DNA from: Leptolyngbya iicbica LK
Lineage (GTDB): Bacteria > Cyanobacteriota > Cyanobacteriia > Phormidesmidales > Phormidesmidaceae
Direction: 5' to 3'
Length of the DNA: 64,000 bases
NCBI RefSeq assembly: GCF_004212215.1
Contig: NZ_QVFV01000002.1
Coordinates: forward strand, 371,387-435,386
The notes below the pieces were generated by a model. It did not search any database and had not been told where the DNA came from. It was given only the letters and a program-made list of their open reading frames with translations. Shown here one piece after another: positions 37,748-46,201 of the stretch. Numbering within the stretch: position 1 is the stretch's first letter; each line of letters starts with the position of its first letter. Both the position numbers and the translations under genes were made by a program.

Positions 37748-38125
37748 CGGGAAAGTCCAAATAAAAGAGCAAGGGGGATGATAGAACGCCCATGGCGCTG
37801 AGAGCTAACGCGGCCACAGTTGATAAGGCAGGCGATCGCGAGTCGCTGTGAAGACAATCAAGTCTCGCTTTTCGACTCTCTGTTCATCATGCCTAAGGCC
37901 TAAAACTCAGCGATCGCTGTTAGCAGCGTTAGGCCCACTAACGTAATCAAGTTTGCCCATTTTTAGGACAAAGCCATCGCTATGGGTACTTTACAGCCGA
38001 TGGGGTCGATTGGTCAGGGGTGAGCACGTTAGCCTCGCCATCAAGTACCCCTCTGCGTCAGGGTTGATAAATCCGGAAAGTTCGGTCGCTAAGGATTTAG
38101 ATGAGGGTCGATGGTTATATCGTTA
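37748..38125. other. Intergenic region
   Basis: 378 bases between two minus-strand genes. It holds several GCGATCGC sites but no gene, terminator or clear repeat that I can support. Confidence 0.5.
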
Positions 38126-39046
38126 CTAAGCATTGGCAAGGTCTACCTTTTCAGCGACGCGGAGTTTGGCCGATCGCGCGCGAGGATTGGCTTGCAATTC
38201 GGCATCGGTGGCGACCAGGGGCTTTTTCGTAATGATTTTGAGGCGATCGTCCTGGCGAAAGGCGTGCTTAACGATGCGGTCTTCCAAACTATGAAAGCTG
38301 ATGATCACTAAGCGACCGCCGGGCACTAACCAGTCAGGAGCATTGGTGAGAAAGGTTTTGAGCACATCAAGTTCAGCGTTCACGGCGATGCGCAGGGCTT
38401 GAAAAGTGCGTGTAGCGGGATGGATACGGCCATAGCGATATTTTTTGGGTACGCATTGAGCGATCGCTTCTGCGAGTTCCGTCGTGGTTTGAAAGGGGCG
38501 TTGTTCCAAGATCTTGCGGGCAATCCGCCGCGACAGCCGCTCTTCGCCGTACTCATAAATCAGGTTGGCGAGATCCGTCTCATCCCAGTGGTTCACAATG
38601 TCGGCGGCACTGAGTTCCTGCTGCTGATTCATCCGCATGTCGAGGGGGGCCGTTTGGCGAAAGCTAAAGCCCCGCTCGGGCATATCCAACTGTGCCGAGC
38701 TAACACCAATATCGGCCAAAATGCCTGCAAATCGTTGTTCACCAGGCTTGAATTCGCCAAAGTTGGTGTGATGAAACGTGACGCGATCGCCAAATTCTGC
38801 CAATCGGGCCTGCGCGGCCTGGAGGGCGATCGCATCTTGATCCAGCGCCACCAGTTGACTCTGGGCATCTCGCTGCAAAATCAGCGCACTATGGCCGCCA
38901 CCGCCCACCGTCGCATCCAAAAACCGTCGCCCCGGTGATGTTTCATCAACCTGCAGCCCGGTCAACACCGCCTCTGGCATCACTGGCACATGCTGAAACC
39001 CTTCAGCGCGATCGCTCATCCCGGCATCATTCACCGCTACCCTCAT
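38126..39046 (-). CDS. rsmH: 16S rRNA (cytosine(1402)-N(4))-methyltransferase
   Basis: RsmH methylates N4 of C1402 of 16S rRNA at the ribosomal P site. Motifs: GFQHVPVMPEAVLTGL, the SAM-binding FLDATVGGGGHSALIL, GILADIGVSSAQLDMPERGF and the C-terminal VIISFHSLEDRIVKHAF. The ATG at 39046 gives 306 residues. An ATG nine codons further in is also possible, and a TTG three codons upstream is unlikely. No mra cluster surrounds it. It is transcribed divergently from ndhH. Confidence 0.95.
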   Translation of the reverse strand: MRVAVNDAGMSDRAEGFQHVPVMPEAVLTGLQVDETSPGRRFLDATVGGGGHSALILQRDAQSQLVALDQDAIALQAAQARLAEFGDRVTFHHTNFGEFKPGEQRFAGILADIGVSSAQLDMPERGFSFRQTAPLDMRMNQQQELSAADIVNHWDETDLANLIYEYGEERLSRRIARKILEQRPFQTTTELAEAIAQCVPKKYRYGRIHPATRTFQALRIAVNAELDVLKTFLTNAPDWLVPGGRLVIISFHSLEDRIVKHAFRQDDRLKIITKKPLVATDAELQANPRARSAKLRVAEKVDLANA

Positions 39047-39379
39047 TTCACTCAATTTTGCTTTTTCTGCCTTCTTGATATCCCGTACGGGTGAGGCATG
39101 GTCGGAATCATATTGCTGTTTTCACCAACTCAGTTTCTGGCGACCATGCCTTACCCCTACCTAGCTATCCTCACACCCTCACACCCCTTATAGGTAATGC
39201 CAATCCCATCTCAAAGCTTATGGTATGGAAATGCGTAGAAAATCTGGGGTCAGACCTTTTATATTAAGTAGAGGCAACATTTTTCCAAACTGAGGCGAAT
39301 TTGCGGAAGTGGAATGATGGTTGCCATCGTGCCCAACCGGGCGATCGCCCTCATTGTTGATACCCTTCCAGGCGGATTC
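39047..39379. other. Divergent promoter region, rsmH and ndhH
   Basis: About 330 bases that should hold both promoters. I see no small gene and no recognisable operator. Confidence 0.5.
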
Positions 39380-40564
39380 ATGACACGCATTGAAACCAAA
39401 ACCGAACCCATGGTGATTAACATGGGGCCGCATCATCCCTCTATGCATGGGGTGTTGCGCCTCATTGTGACGCTGGATGGCGAAGATGTCGTCGATTGTG
39501 AGCCGGTGATTGGCTACCTGCATCGCGGCATGGAAAAAATTGCGGAGAGTCGCACCAACGTGCAGTTTGTGCCCTATGTGAGCCGCTGGGACTACGCTGC
39601 CGGCATGTTCAACGAGGCGATTACCGTTAATGCGCCTGAAAAATTGGCCGACATTGACGTACCGAAGCGGGCCAGCTACATTCGCGTCATCATGCTGGAG
39701 CTCAACCGTATTGCGAACCACTTGCTATGGTTGGGACCGTTTTTGGCCGACGTGGGTGCCCAGACCCCCTTCTTCTACATCTTCCGCGAACGGGAATTGA
39801 TTTATGACCTGTGGGAAGCCGCTACGGGTCAGCGCATGGTCAACAACAACTACTTCCGCATTGGGGGCGTGGCAGCTGATTTGCCCTACGGCTGGATTGA
39901 TAAGTGTCTCGATTTTTGCGATTACTTTGTCCCCAAGGTTGACGAGTACGAAAAGCTGATCACTAACAACCCCATCTTCCGGCGACGGATTGAGGGAATT
40001 GGCGTCATTTCGCGGGAGGATGCGATCTCTTGGGGGCTATCTGGCCCCATGCTACGCGGCTCTGGGGTGAAGTGGGATCTGCGCAAAGTAGATCACTACG
40101 AGTGCTACGACGAACTGGATTGGGAAGTGCAGTACGCCACCGAAGGGGACTGCATGGCCCGCTACGTTGTGCGCATGGCGGAAATGCGCGAGTCTGTAAA
40201 AATCATTCAACAGGCTTGTAAGCAGTTGCCGGGTGGCCCTTACGAAAACCTGGAAGCCAAGCGCATGTCTGAAGGGCCGAAGTCGGAGTGGAACGACTTT
40301 GACTATCAGTTTGCGGGCAAGAAAATCCCCCCCACGTTCAAAATTCCTGAGGGTGAACATTATGTGCGCCTGGAAAGTGGCAAGGGTGAGCTGGGCGTCT
40401 TCATCATGGGTGATGACAACGTGTTCCCCTGGCGTTTTAAGATTCGCGCGGCGGACTTCAACAATCTGCAAATCTTGCCGCACTTGCTGCGGGGCATGAA
40501 GGTCGCTGACATTATGGCGATTCTCGGCAGTATCGACATCATCATGGGGTCGGTCGATCGCTAA
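39380..40564 (+). CDS. ndhH: NAD(P)H-quinone oxidoreductase (NDH-1) subunit H
   Basis: NdhH is the 49-kDa-type hydrophilic subunit of the thylakoid NDH-1 complex, used in respiration, cyclic electron flow and CO2 uptake; it lines the quinone site. The start [20 protein letters not shown] at 39380 gives 394 residues, the standard cyanobacterial and plastid length, so the 22 codons upstream are not part of the gene. [15 protein letters not shown] and the ending DIIMGSVDR are diagnostic. A terminator follows closely. Confidence 0.97.
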   Translation: MTRIETKTEPMVINMGPHHPSMHGVLRLIVTLDGEDVVDCEPVIGYLHRGMEKIAESRTNVQFVPYVSRWDYAAGMFNEAITVNAPEKLADIDVPKRASYIRVIMLELNRIANHLLWLGPFLADVGAQTPFFYIFRERELIYDLWEAATGQRMVNNNYFRIGGVAADLPYGWIDKCLDFCDYFVPKVDEYEKLITNNPIFRRRIEGIGVISREDAISWGLSGPMLRGSGVKWDLRKVDHYECYDELDWEVQYATEGDCMARYVVRMAEMRESVKIIQQACKQLPGGPYENLEAKRMSEGPKSEWNDFDYQFAGKKIPPTFKIPEGEHYVRLESGKGELGVFIMGDDNVFPWRFKIRAADFNNLQILPHLLRGMKVADIMAILGSIDIIMGSVDR

Positions 40565-40593
40565 TCAGGCCGCCATGACAGGGTAATTTGAGG

Positions 40594-40625
40594 GGGACGT
40601 GAGCGATCGCGTCCCTTTTGTTTTG
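40594..40625 (+). terminator. Rho-independent terminator of ndhH
   Basis: GGGACG (40594-40599) pairs with CGTCCC (40610-40615), with a HIP1 octamer in the loop, followed by TTTTGTTTTG. It lies 30 bases past the ndhH stop. Confidence 0.8.
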
Positions 40626-40663
40626 AATGTCCCCAAGTCACAATAAAGTCAGCAGTGACAACC

Positions 40664-41137
40664 ATGACAGCGGTTTGCCAAATTCGACCCGGTGATTTTG
40701 CCAGTGAGGAGGCGCAAGCCCTGGTGAGCGAACTGGATCAGCATCTCGCCGAACTTTATGCTGATTACATCCCCGACCTCTACGGCATGAAGCAGGCCGA
40801 TGTGGCGCAGCCGCGCAGTGGCTTTTGGCTGGCCTGTGTGGTGGATCAGGTAGCGGGCTGTGTCGCAGTGCGACCTTTTACTCACACGAAAGCGGAGTTG
40901 AAGCGGATGTATGTGCGGCCTGCTTTTCGCAATCGGGGTATTGGTAAACAGTTACTGGCGACTGCCGAGACCGCTGCGATCGCTTGGGGCTACACCCACC
41001 TCTGCCTCGAAACCGGGGAAGCCCAACCCGCCTCACTACACCTCTACACCCAAGCCGGATTCCAGACGATTTCCTGCTTTGGCCATTACGACGACCCCGA
41101 GAGCCGCTGCTACGAAAAGGTACTGACCCGACGATAG
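40664..41137 (+). CDS. GNAT family N-acetyltransferase
   Basis: A 157-residue acetyltransferase. The acetyl-CoA loop is seen as RMYVRPAFRNRGIGKQLLAT, and the C-terminal LCLETGEAQPASLHLYTQAGF is typical of small-molecule GNATs. The substrate is unknown. The ATG at 40664 (MTAVCQIRPGDF) is preferred to a GTG three codons earlier. It is convergent with hypD, 25 bases apart. Confidence 0.9.
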   Translation: MTAVCQIRPGDFASEEAQALVSELDQHLAELYADYIPDLYGMKQADVAQPRSGFWLACVVDQVAGCVAVRPFTHTKAELKRMYVRPAFRNRGIGKQLLATAETAAIAWGYTHLCLETGEAQPASLHLYTQAGFQTISCFGHYDDPESRCYEKVLTRR

Positions 41138-41162
41138 GGGATGCTATTTGCCAGCAATTCCC

Positions 41163-42311
41163 TTAACGCGATTTTGCCAACGCTTCAGACGGCTGAGGAG
41201 CTTGAGCTGCACCATATTTGTAATAGGCGGCGCAGGCTCCTTCTGAAGACACCATGCAAGCGCCGATGGGGTGTTCGGGGGTGCAGGCGGTGCCAAAAAC
41301 CTTGCATTCCCAGGGCTTTTTGACGCCTTGCAGGATTTCGCCACAGGCACAGGCTTTATGGTCGGCAACGCGCTGGTGGGGCAGCGTGAACTTGGCCTCG
41401 GCGTCGAACTGCGAATAGTTGGGGTGCATCTTGAAACCGGAGGCGGGAATGTCGCCCAATCCGCGCCACTCAAACTGTTCTCGCACGGTGAAGACTTTGG
41501 CTAATGCATCTAGCGCCACCGCATTGCCGTCGTGGTTCACCAGGCGGGTGTATTGGTTCTCCACTTCGCAGCGGCCCTCGGCTAGTTGGCGCAGCACCAT
41601 CCACAGCGATTGCAGAATATCCAGCGGCTCGAAGCCCGCGATCGCGACGGGCTTGCCATAGCGTTCGGCAATCACCTGATAGGGCCGTGCCCCGATGACC
41701 ATGCTGACGTGCCCCGGCCCGATGAAGCCGTCAAGCTGTAAATCCGGATTGCTGAGCAGCGCTTCTAACGCCGGGACGACAAGGACGTGGTTGCAGAACA
41801 GGCTGAAGTTGGTGATGCCTTCGCGCTGGGCTTGCAGCACCGTGAGGGCGGTGCTGGGGGCGGTGGTTTCAAAGCCGATCGCAAAAAATGCCACTTCCCG
41901 ATCCGGGTTTTCCCGCGCCAATTTCAGCGCATCCAGTGGGGAGTAGACCATGCGAATGTCGGCTCCCTCGGCTTTGGCTTGCAGCAAACTTTGCTGGGAG
42001 CCGGGCACCCGCATCACGTCGCCAAAGGTGGTGAGGATGACGTGGGGCTGCTGAGCGATCGCGATCGCGTCATCCAATCGGCCCTTGGGCATGATGCACA
42101 CCGGACAGCCGGGGCCATGCACTAACTCAATGCTGGAGGGCAGCAGCGATTCCAGCCCGTATTTAAAGATGGAGTGGGTGTGGCCGCCACAGACTTCCAT
42201 GATTTTGATGGGGCCGGGGTGGTCTTGAGTGAGTTGTTCACCCAACCCTTTAATTTCATGAAGCAGCCCTTGAGCTTTTTGAGGATCGCGAAATTCTTGA
42301 ACGTATTTCAT
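41163..42311 (-). CDS. hypD: [NiFe]-hydrogenase maturation protein HypD
   Basis: HypD, with HypC, is the iron-sulfur scaffold on which the Fe(CN)2CO group of [NiFe] hydrogenase is built. The 382-residue length is normal. Conserved Cys motifs are EVCGGHTHSIFKYG and VHGPGCPVCIMP, and further Cys residues cluster near the C-terminus (KACACGEILQG, CKVFGTACTPEHPIGACMVS), as expected for the 4Fe-4S cluster. It is last in the order hypF, hypC, hypD on the minus strand, 68 bases after hypC. No hydrogenase subunits are in the window. Confidence 0.97.
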   Translation of the reverse strand: MKYVQEFRDPQKAQGLLHEIKGLGEQLTQDHPGPIKIMEVCGGHTHSIFKYGLESLLPSSIELVHGPGCPVCIMPKGRLDDAIAIAQQPHVILTTFGDVMRVPGSQQSLLQAKAEGADIRMVYSPLDALKLARENPDREVAFFAIGFETTAPSTALTVLQAQREGITNFSLFCNHVLVVPALEALLSNPDLQLDGFIGPGHVSMVIGARPYQVIAERYGKPVAIAGFEPLDILQSLWMVLRQLAEGRCEVENQYTRLVNHDGNAVALDALAKVFTVREQFEWRGLGDIPASGFKMHPNYSQFDAEAKFTLPHQRVADHKACACGEILQGVKKPWECKVFGTACTPEHPIGACMVSSEGACAAYYKYGAAQAPQPSEALAKSR

Positions 42312-42379
42312 GGCGATTGGGTCGTGGGGATTTCAGTGTGGGGGATGGGCGTTGAGGCCAGGCGGAATGGTCGATCTGG

Positions 42380-42673
42380 TCAGGGGCGGGCGGTTGCGGC
42401 CAAGTTGGCGTCTGTGCTTGCGATCGTGGCGTGGACTGCGGCCATTTCTTCGAGCAGGTCGAGAGTCTGTTGGGCTTCATCGGGGTCAATGCGGTTCATG
42501 GCAAAGCCGACGTGGACGAGTACCCACTCGCCGATGCAGTCTTGGAGGGGATGGTCGTCATCGACGATGCAGGCAATATTGACGGGCCGCCGCACGCCGC
42601 CGATATCGACGATCGCCAACTGTTGCTCGCGATCGCTGATGTCAAGAATTTGTCCGGGGATGCCTAAACACAT
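42380..42673 (-). CDS. hypC: [NiFe]-hydrogenase maturation chaperone HypC
   Basis: A 97-residue HypC/HybG/HupF chaperone. It begins with the invariant MCLGIPG, whose Cys2 binds the iron centre after removal of Met, and continues with a small beta barrel (VDIGGVRRPVNIACIVDD, GEWVLVHVGFAMNRID). It carries the iron group with HypD to the hydrogenase large subunit. The last 20 residues, rich in Ala and Thr, extend beyond the usual core. It lies between hypF and hypD. Confidence 0.96.
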   Translation of the reverse strand: MCLGIPGQILDISDREQQLAIVDIGGVRRPVNIACIVDDDHPLQDCIGEWVLVHVGFAMNRIDPDEAQQTLDLLEEMAAVHATIASTDANLAATARP

Positions 42674-42728
42674 GATGTCATTTGTCCGTTTGCGAAAGGG
42701 GTTGGAGATTGTAGAGGGGGGAAAGAAA

Positions 42729-42828
42729 CCTCACCGCCTGCGGCACCTCTCCTTCGTAAGGAGAGGTTGAGGGAAATTTCGGTTCGGCAGTCCGGTTCCT
42801 CTCCTTAGCAAGGAGAGGCTAGGTGAGG
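42729..42828. repeat. Nested double-hairpin element between hypF and hypC
   Basis: Outer arms CCTCACC (42729-42735) and GGTGAGG (42822-42828) enclose two hairpins with the same 9-bp arms, CCTCTCCTT/AAGGAGAGG, at 42746-42766 and 42798-42818. It is a non-coding, likely mobile or REP-type element. A related hairpin is at 61784-61809. Confidence 0.7.
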
Positions 42829-42869
42829 TCGGACACATTGGGGCTTTGGTCAGAAGCATTTGATCAAAA

Positions 42870-45416
42870 TCACTTTGACGAAAAAGATAGGTGGCGGGCG
42901 ATCACGATCGCGCCCTGCCCCAGGGCAAGGCCGCCGTCGTTGGCGGGTACCTCATGGGGGATGAGGACGGTCAGACCCTGCTGCTGCAGCTGTTCTTGTA
43001 CTGCAATCAGCAACACCTGGTTTTGAAAGACGCCGCCGGAGAGAACGACTTGGGTCAAGTGTTGATGGTGGGCAAGTTCGGTGGCGAGTTGGGCGATCGC
43101 GGCGGCGAGGCCCAAATGGAATCGCGCTGCAATGGTGGCAACAGGCACTCCTACTTGCAGATCTCGCAACAGCTCTGACCACATCGGCACTGCTGAGAGG
43201 ATGGGGCGATCGCCCTCGCGCTTGATCGCAAAGGGATAAGGCGCGGCCTGCAAATCATCAGGGGTAATGAGCGCTTCGAGTTCGATCGCGCCCTGACCTT
43301 CATAACTGGTAGAGTCGCGGCAAATGCCCACCGCAGCAGCAACGGCGTCGAATAAACGTCCGGCTGAGGAGGCGAGGGGCGATCGCGTGCCGGTAGTCAA
43401 CATGTGGTCGAGAATGCCGCGCGGCTGATTGGCCAAAAACTGCACCAGTTCCAGGTCACCGAACTGCTGCGTCAGCGCTTCCCAGCCGAGGGCATTCATC
43501 AACTGGGCGTAGGTGTTGCGCCAGGGTTGTCGGGTGGCCTGAGCCCCGCCGAGCATGGCAATGGGTTCAAAGTGAGCGACGCGCTGACAAGTCTGATAAT
43601 CCGCAATCAGGAATTCGCCGCCCCACAGAGTATCGTCGTCGCCGTAACCCAGGCCATCTAAGGCAAGGCCGAGGACGGGAGCCGTGTCGATGGGCAAGCC
43701 GTGCTCGACCATTGCTGCGGCGATGTGGGCGTGGTGATGCTGAATGCCGTAAAGGGGCAAGTTGCGGTCAGTTGCGAGGGTGTGGCCCAGTTTGGTGGAA
43801 AGGTAATCGGGGTGGAGGTCGGCAGCGATCACAGCGGGTTGGTGCTCAAATAAATCCTGATATAACCGGAGCGTGTCTTGATACGCCTCGAACGCGATCG
43901 CATTTTCCAAATCGCCCAAATGCTGCGACAAAATTGCCTCCCCCTCTCGCATCAGGCAAAAAGTGCTTTTGAGTTCGCCGCCCATGGCGAGAATGGGGGG
44001 CGCTTGCTCAAAACCGGGGGGCAGCGGCAGCGGCGCGGGGGCGTATCCTCGTGCCCGGCGCAGCGTTTGGCGTTGGCCCCGCACCACCCGCACCACAGAG
44101 TCATCGACCCGATTCACAATGTCGCGATCGTGCAGGAGGAAATAGGTGGCGATGTCGCCTAGCTTTTCCCGCGCGTTGTCGTTGTCAATGCACTGAGGTT
44201 CATCGGAGCGATTGCCGCTGGTGAGCACGATGGGCCGATCCAGCCGCTGGAGGATCAGGTGATGCAGCGGGGTGTAGGGCAGCATTACGCCGAGGGTGGG
44301 CAGGTGCGGGGCGAGAGACGTCGCAAGGGGGCGAACAGTGCTGGGGAGAGTGTGAGGGTGGTTGGGTGGCTGGGTGGTTGGGTGAGTCGATGAGTGGGGG
44401 AGTGGGGCAGGGAGGGTAGTTGAGGAAACACTGCCGTCTAAGGTACGCACGCGGTCACCCTCATACCCTGCTACCCTGCTACCGAATAAATCGGCTTTCT
44501 GTTTCAGCAGGACAATGGGCGCTGCCGGACTCTCCAACAGGCTCCGCTCGGCGTCGCTAATCTCGCAGTAGGGTTTGATGACGTTGAGGTCGCGCACCAT
44601 GAGGGCAAAGGGTTTGTGATCGCGGTGTTTGCGATCGCGCAATCGCTGCACGACGGCTTCGTTCGTGGCGTCGCAAGCGAGGTGAATGCCCCCGAGCCCT
44701 TTGATGGCGACAATTTCGCCCCGGTGGAGCAGAGCGGTCACAGCGTCTACCACCTGCAGCGAGGCCAACTCAAAGGTGAGGGGTTGGCCGTCAGCGCGTT
44801 CGAGCCAGGCTTGGGGGCCGCAGCGATCGCAGGCCACGGGCTGCGCATGAAAGCGACGGTTTAGCGGGTCGGTATACTCGGCCTGACAGACTGGACACAG
44901 GGCAAAGGTCGCCATGCTGGTGTGGGCGCGATCGTAGGGAATGCGGCGAATGATGCTGAGGCGGGGGCCGCAGTGGGTACAGTTCGTGAAGGGATAACGG
45001 TAAAAGCGACTGGCGGGATCGAGGGTTTCGGACAAGCAGTGGGGACAAGTGGCTGCATCGGGCGAAATTTGGGTGCGACGATGGCCGCTACGGCTGGGGG
45101 TGATTTCAAAACTGGTTTGGACAATGGTGGCGCAGTCAATGTCGCGCCGCTGAATGGTCGTAATGCGTGACAGGGGCGGGGCCTCCGCGAGCAGGCGAGC
45201 GACTAACCGATCAATCTGGGGGAGGGGGCCAGCTACGCGAATCATGACTCCGGCAGCATCGTTATACACTTCGCCTCGCAACTGACAGACTCGCGCTAAG
45301 CGATACACCGTAGGGCGAAAGCCGACGCCTTGTACGGTGCCTTTGACGCGAATTTCGGCGGCGGTTTCTACCCTCACCGCAGAAGCTTGAGTCGGTCTTA
45401 CAAGATTTGCAACCAT
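42870..45416 (-). CDS. hypF: Carbamoyltransferase HypF
   Basis: HypF makes the carbamoyl group that becomes the cyanide ligands of [NiFe] hydrogenase. In order: acylphosphatase domain (VKGTVQGVGFRPTVYRLA), two zinc fingers (CPHC with CTHCGPRLS; CPVC with CDRCGP), a YrdC-like domain (IVAIKGLGGIHLACDA), and the Kae1-like carbamoyltransferase domain with the metal motif HHHAH. Between APIVLLKQK and LPTLGVMLPYTPLHH about 50 extra residues are present, largely Pro/Thr/His, coinciding with a low-complexity repeat tract (44338-44415). The frame is kept. ATG at 45416 is my start; a TTG 11 codons earlier is the alternative. Confidence 0.95.
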   Translation of the reverse strand: MVANLVRPTQASAVRVETAAEIRVKGTVQGVGFRPTVYRLARVCQLRGEVYNDAAGVMIRVAGPLPQIDRLVARLLAEAPPLSRITTIQRRDIDCATIVQTSFEITPSRSGHRRTQISPDAATCPHCLSETLDPASRFYRYPFTNCTHCGPRLSIIRRIPYDRAHTSMATFALCPVCQAEYTDPLNRRFHAQPVACDRCGPQAWLERADGQPLTFELASLQVVDAVTALLHRGEIVAIKGLGGIHLACDATNEAVVQRLRDRKHRDHKPFALMVRDLNVIKPYCEISDAERSLLESPAAPIVLLKQKADLFGSRVAGYEGDRVRTLDGSVSSTTLPAPLPHSSTHPTTQPPNHPHTLPSTVRPLATSLAPHLPTLGVMLPYTPLHHLILQRLDRPIVLTSGNRSDEPQCIDNDNAREKLGDIATYFLLHDRDIVNRVDDSVVRVVRGQRQTLRRARGYAPAPLPLPPGFEQAPPILAMGGELKSTFCLMREGEAILSQHLGDLENAIAFEAYQDTLRLYQDLFEHQPAVIAADLHPDYLSTKLGHTLATDRNLPLYGIQHHHAHIAAAMVEHGLPIDTAPVLGLALDGLGYGDDDTLWGGEFLIADYQTCQRVAHFEPIAMLGGAQATRQPWRNTYAQLMNALGWEALTQQFGDLELVQFLANQPRGILDHMLTTGTRSPLASSAGRLFDAVAAAVGICRDSTSYEGQGAIELEALITPDDLQAAPYPFAIKREGDRPILSAVPMWSELLRDLQVGVPVATIAARFHLGLAAAIAQLATELAHHQHLTQVVLSGGVFQNQVLLIAVQEQLQQQGLTVLIPHEVPANDGGLALGQGAIVIARHLSFSSK
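44338..44415. repeat. Low-complexity G-rich tract inserted in hypF
   Basis: GGTTGGGTGGCTGGGTGGTTG and similar repeats on the plus strand, which hypF reads as Pro/Thr/His/Asn. A second small tandem, TACCCTGC repeated, lies nearby at about 44472-44490. It resembles the intergenic tracts near pflA and the permease gene, but here sits inside an otherwise conserved coding region. Confidence 0.7.
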
Positions 45417-45611
45417 GGGCGCGAACGATGAGTCCTCCAATTGCCACAATTAGGATGCGGTGTTGCTAGTGCCCGCGATCGCCCTCATGCTGCCACAGGT
45501 TTTCTGTCCCCCGCGCCAACCAAATGTTCCTATAAGAATTCGGTTTCAGTTTGTTGCAGTCGGTGGTGGCCAGCAGTTCTCGCTGGTTGATACGCCGCCC
45601 ACACACTCATT

Positions 45612-45645
45612 AAAAAACAGCGCCCCAAAAATGCGGGACGCTGTT
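45612..45645 (-). terminator. Rho-independent terminator of psbK
   Basis: On the minus strand ACAGCG with flanking TCCC pairs with GGGG and CGCTGT, enclosing GCATTTTT, and is followed by TTTTT. It lies about 50 bases past the psbK stop. Confidence 0.85.
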
Positions 45646-45694
45646 GTGCATAGTGAATGAAATGGGGTCTTTCTCTGAAGAGAATTGCTAGACC

Positions 45695-45832
45695 TTAGCG
45701 AAAACCCACGGCTGCCTGCCAGACAAACGCCAGCAATAAAAAGAACACAGGGATTACGGGCAACACATCTACCAAAGGATCGAACAAAGAATAAGCTTCA
45801 GGCAGTTTGGCTAACAGCAGAGCAGCTTCCAT
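45695..45832 (-). CDS. psbK: Photosystem II reaction centre protein K
   Basis: PsbK is a single-span subunit at the periphery of photosystem II, near CP43. The 45-residue precursor starts [19 protein letters not shown]; the first eight residues are normally removed to leave a mature protein starting with Lys. [20 protein letters not shown] is the membrane span, ending in VGFR, which is nearly invariant. The ATG at 45832 is set by family length; an in-frame upstream extension is not conserved. It is monocistronic with its own terminator. Confidence 0.97.
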   Translation of the reverse strand: MEAALLLAKLPEAYSLFDPLVDVLPVIPVFFLLLAFVWQAAVGFR

Positions 45833-46201
45833 TGGCGCAATAACCTCTTCAACACAGTTCTCATAATTGCTACAGATTTTAACATGCAACCTCCCCCTTC
45901 ACGCAGAAATATCTGGATGTCTGTATTGCCTGTGGGGTAACCGTTACAGCTCTTTTTGGTGAATCTGGACGGCAGGATTCAGCGGTCGTTTGGCGGCGCG
46001 GCGATGGTGCCGAATGAAAATTTTTAGGGATGAAGCGCGATCGCCCTATCCCCCCTGCTCCCCTTGCCCCCTCGTCCCCCAGGCAAAGTGCGCCCTGACT
46101 TCCGCCACTTGCGCCAACTTTGAACCTGTGTTGCAAGGGGTTGCAGCTTTTAAATTCGTGCCTATAACTATGAGTGACCTAAATCATGGAATCGAGCATT
46201 A
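45833..46201. other. Divergent promoter region of psbK
   Basis: 369 bases without a gene. On the psbK strand TTGCAT and TATGAG with 18-base spacing form a possible promoter ahead of the psbK start; this is weak. A C-rich run (46048-46082, CCCCCTGCTCCCCTTGCCCC type) is the complement of the G-rich tracts seen elsewhere. Confidence 0.4.

Noticed and set aside
45879-46136. 85-codon minus-strand frame upstream of psbK
   Set aside because: Overlaps the psbK leader and a C-rich tract; no protein-like content.
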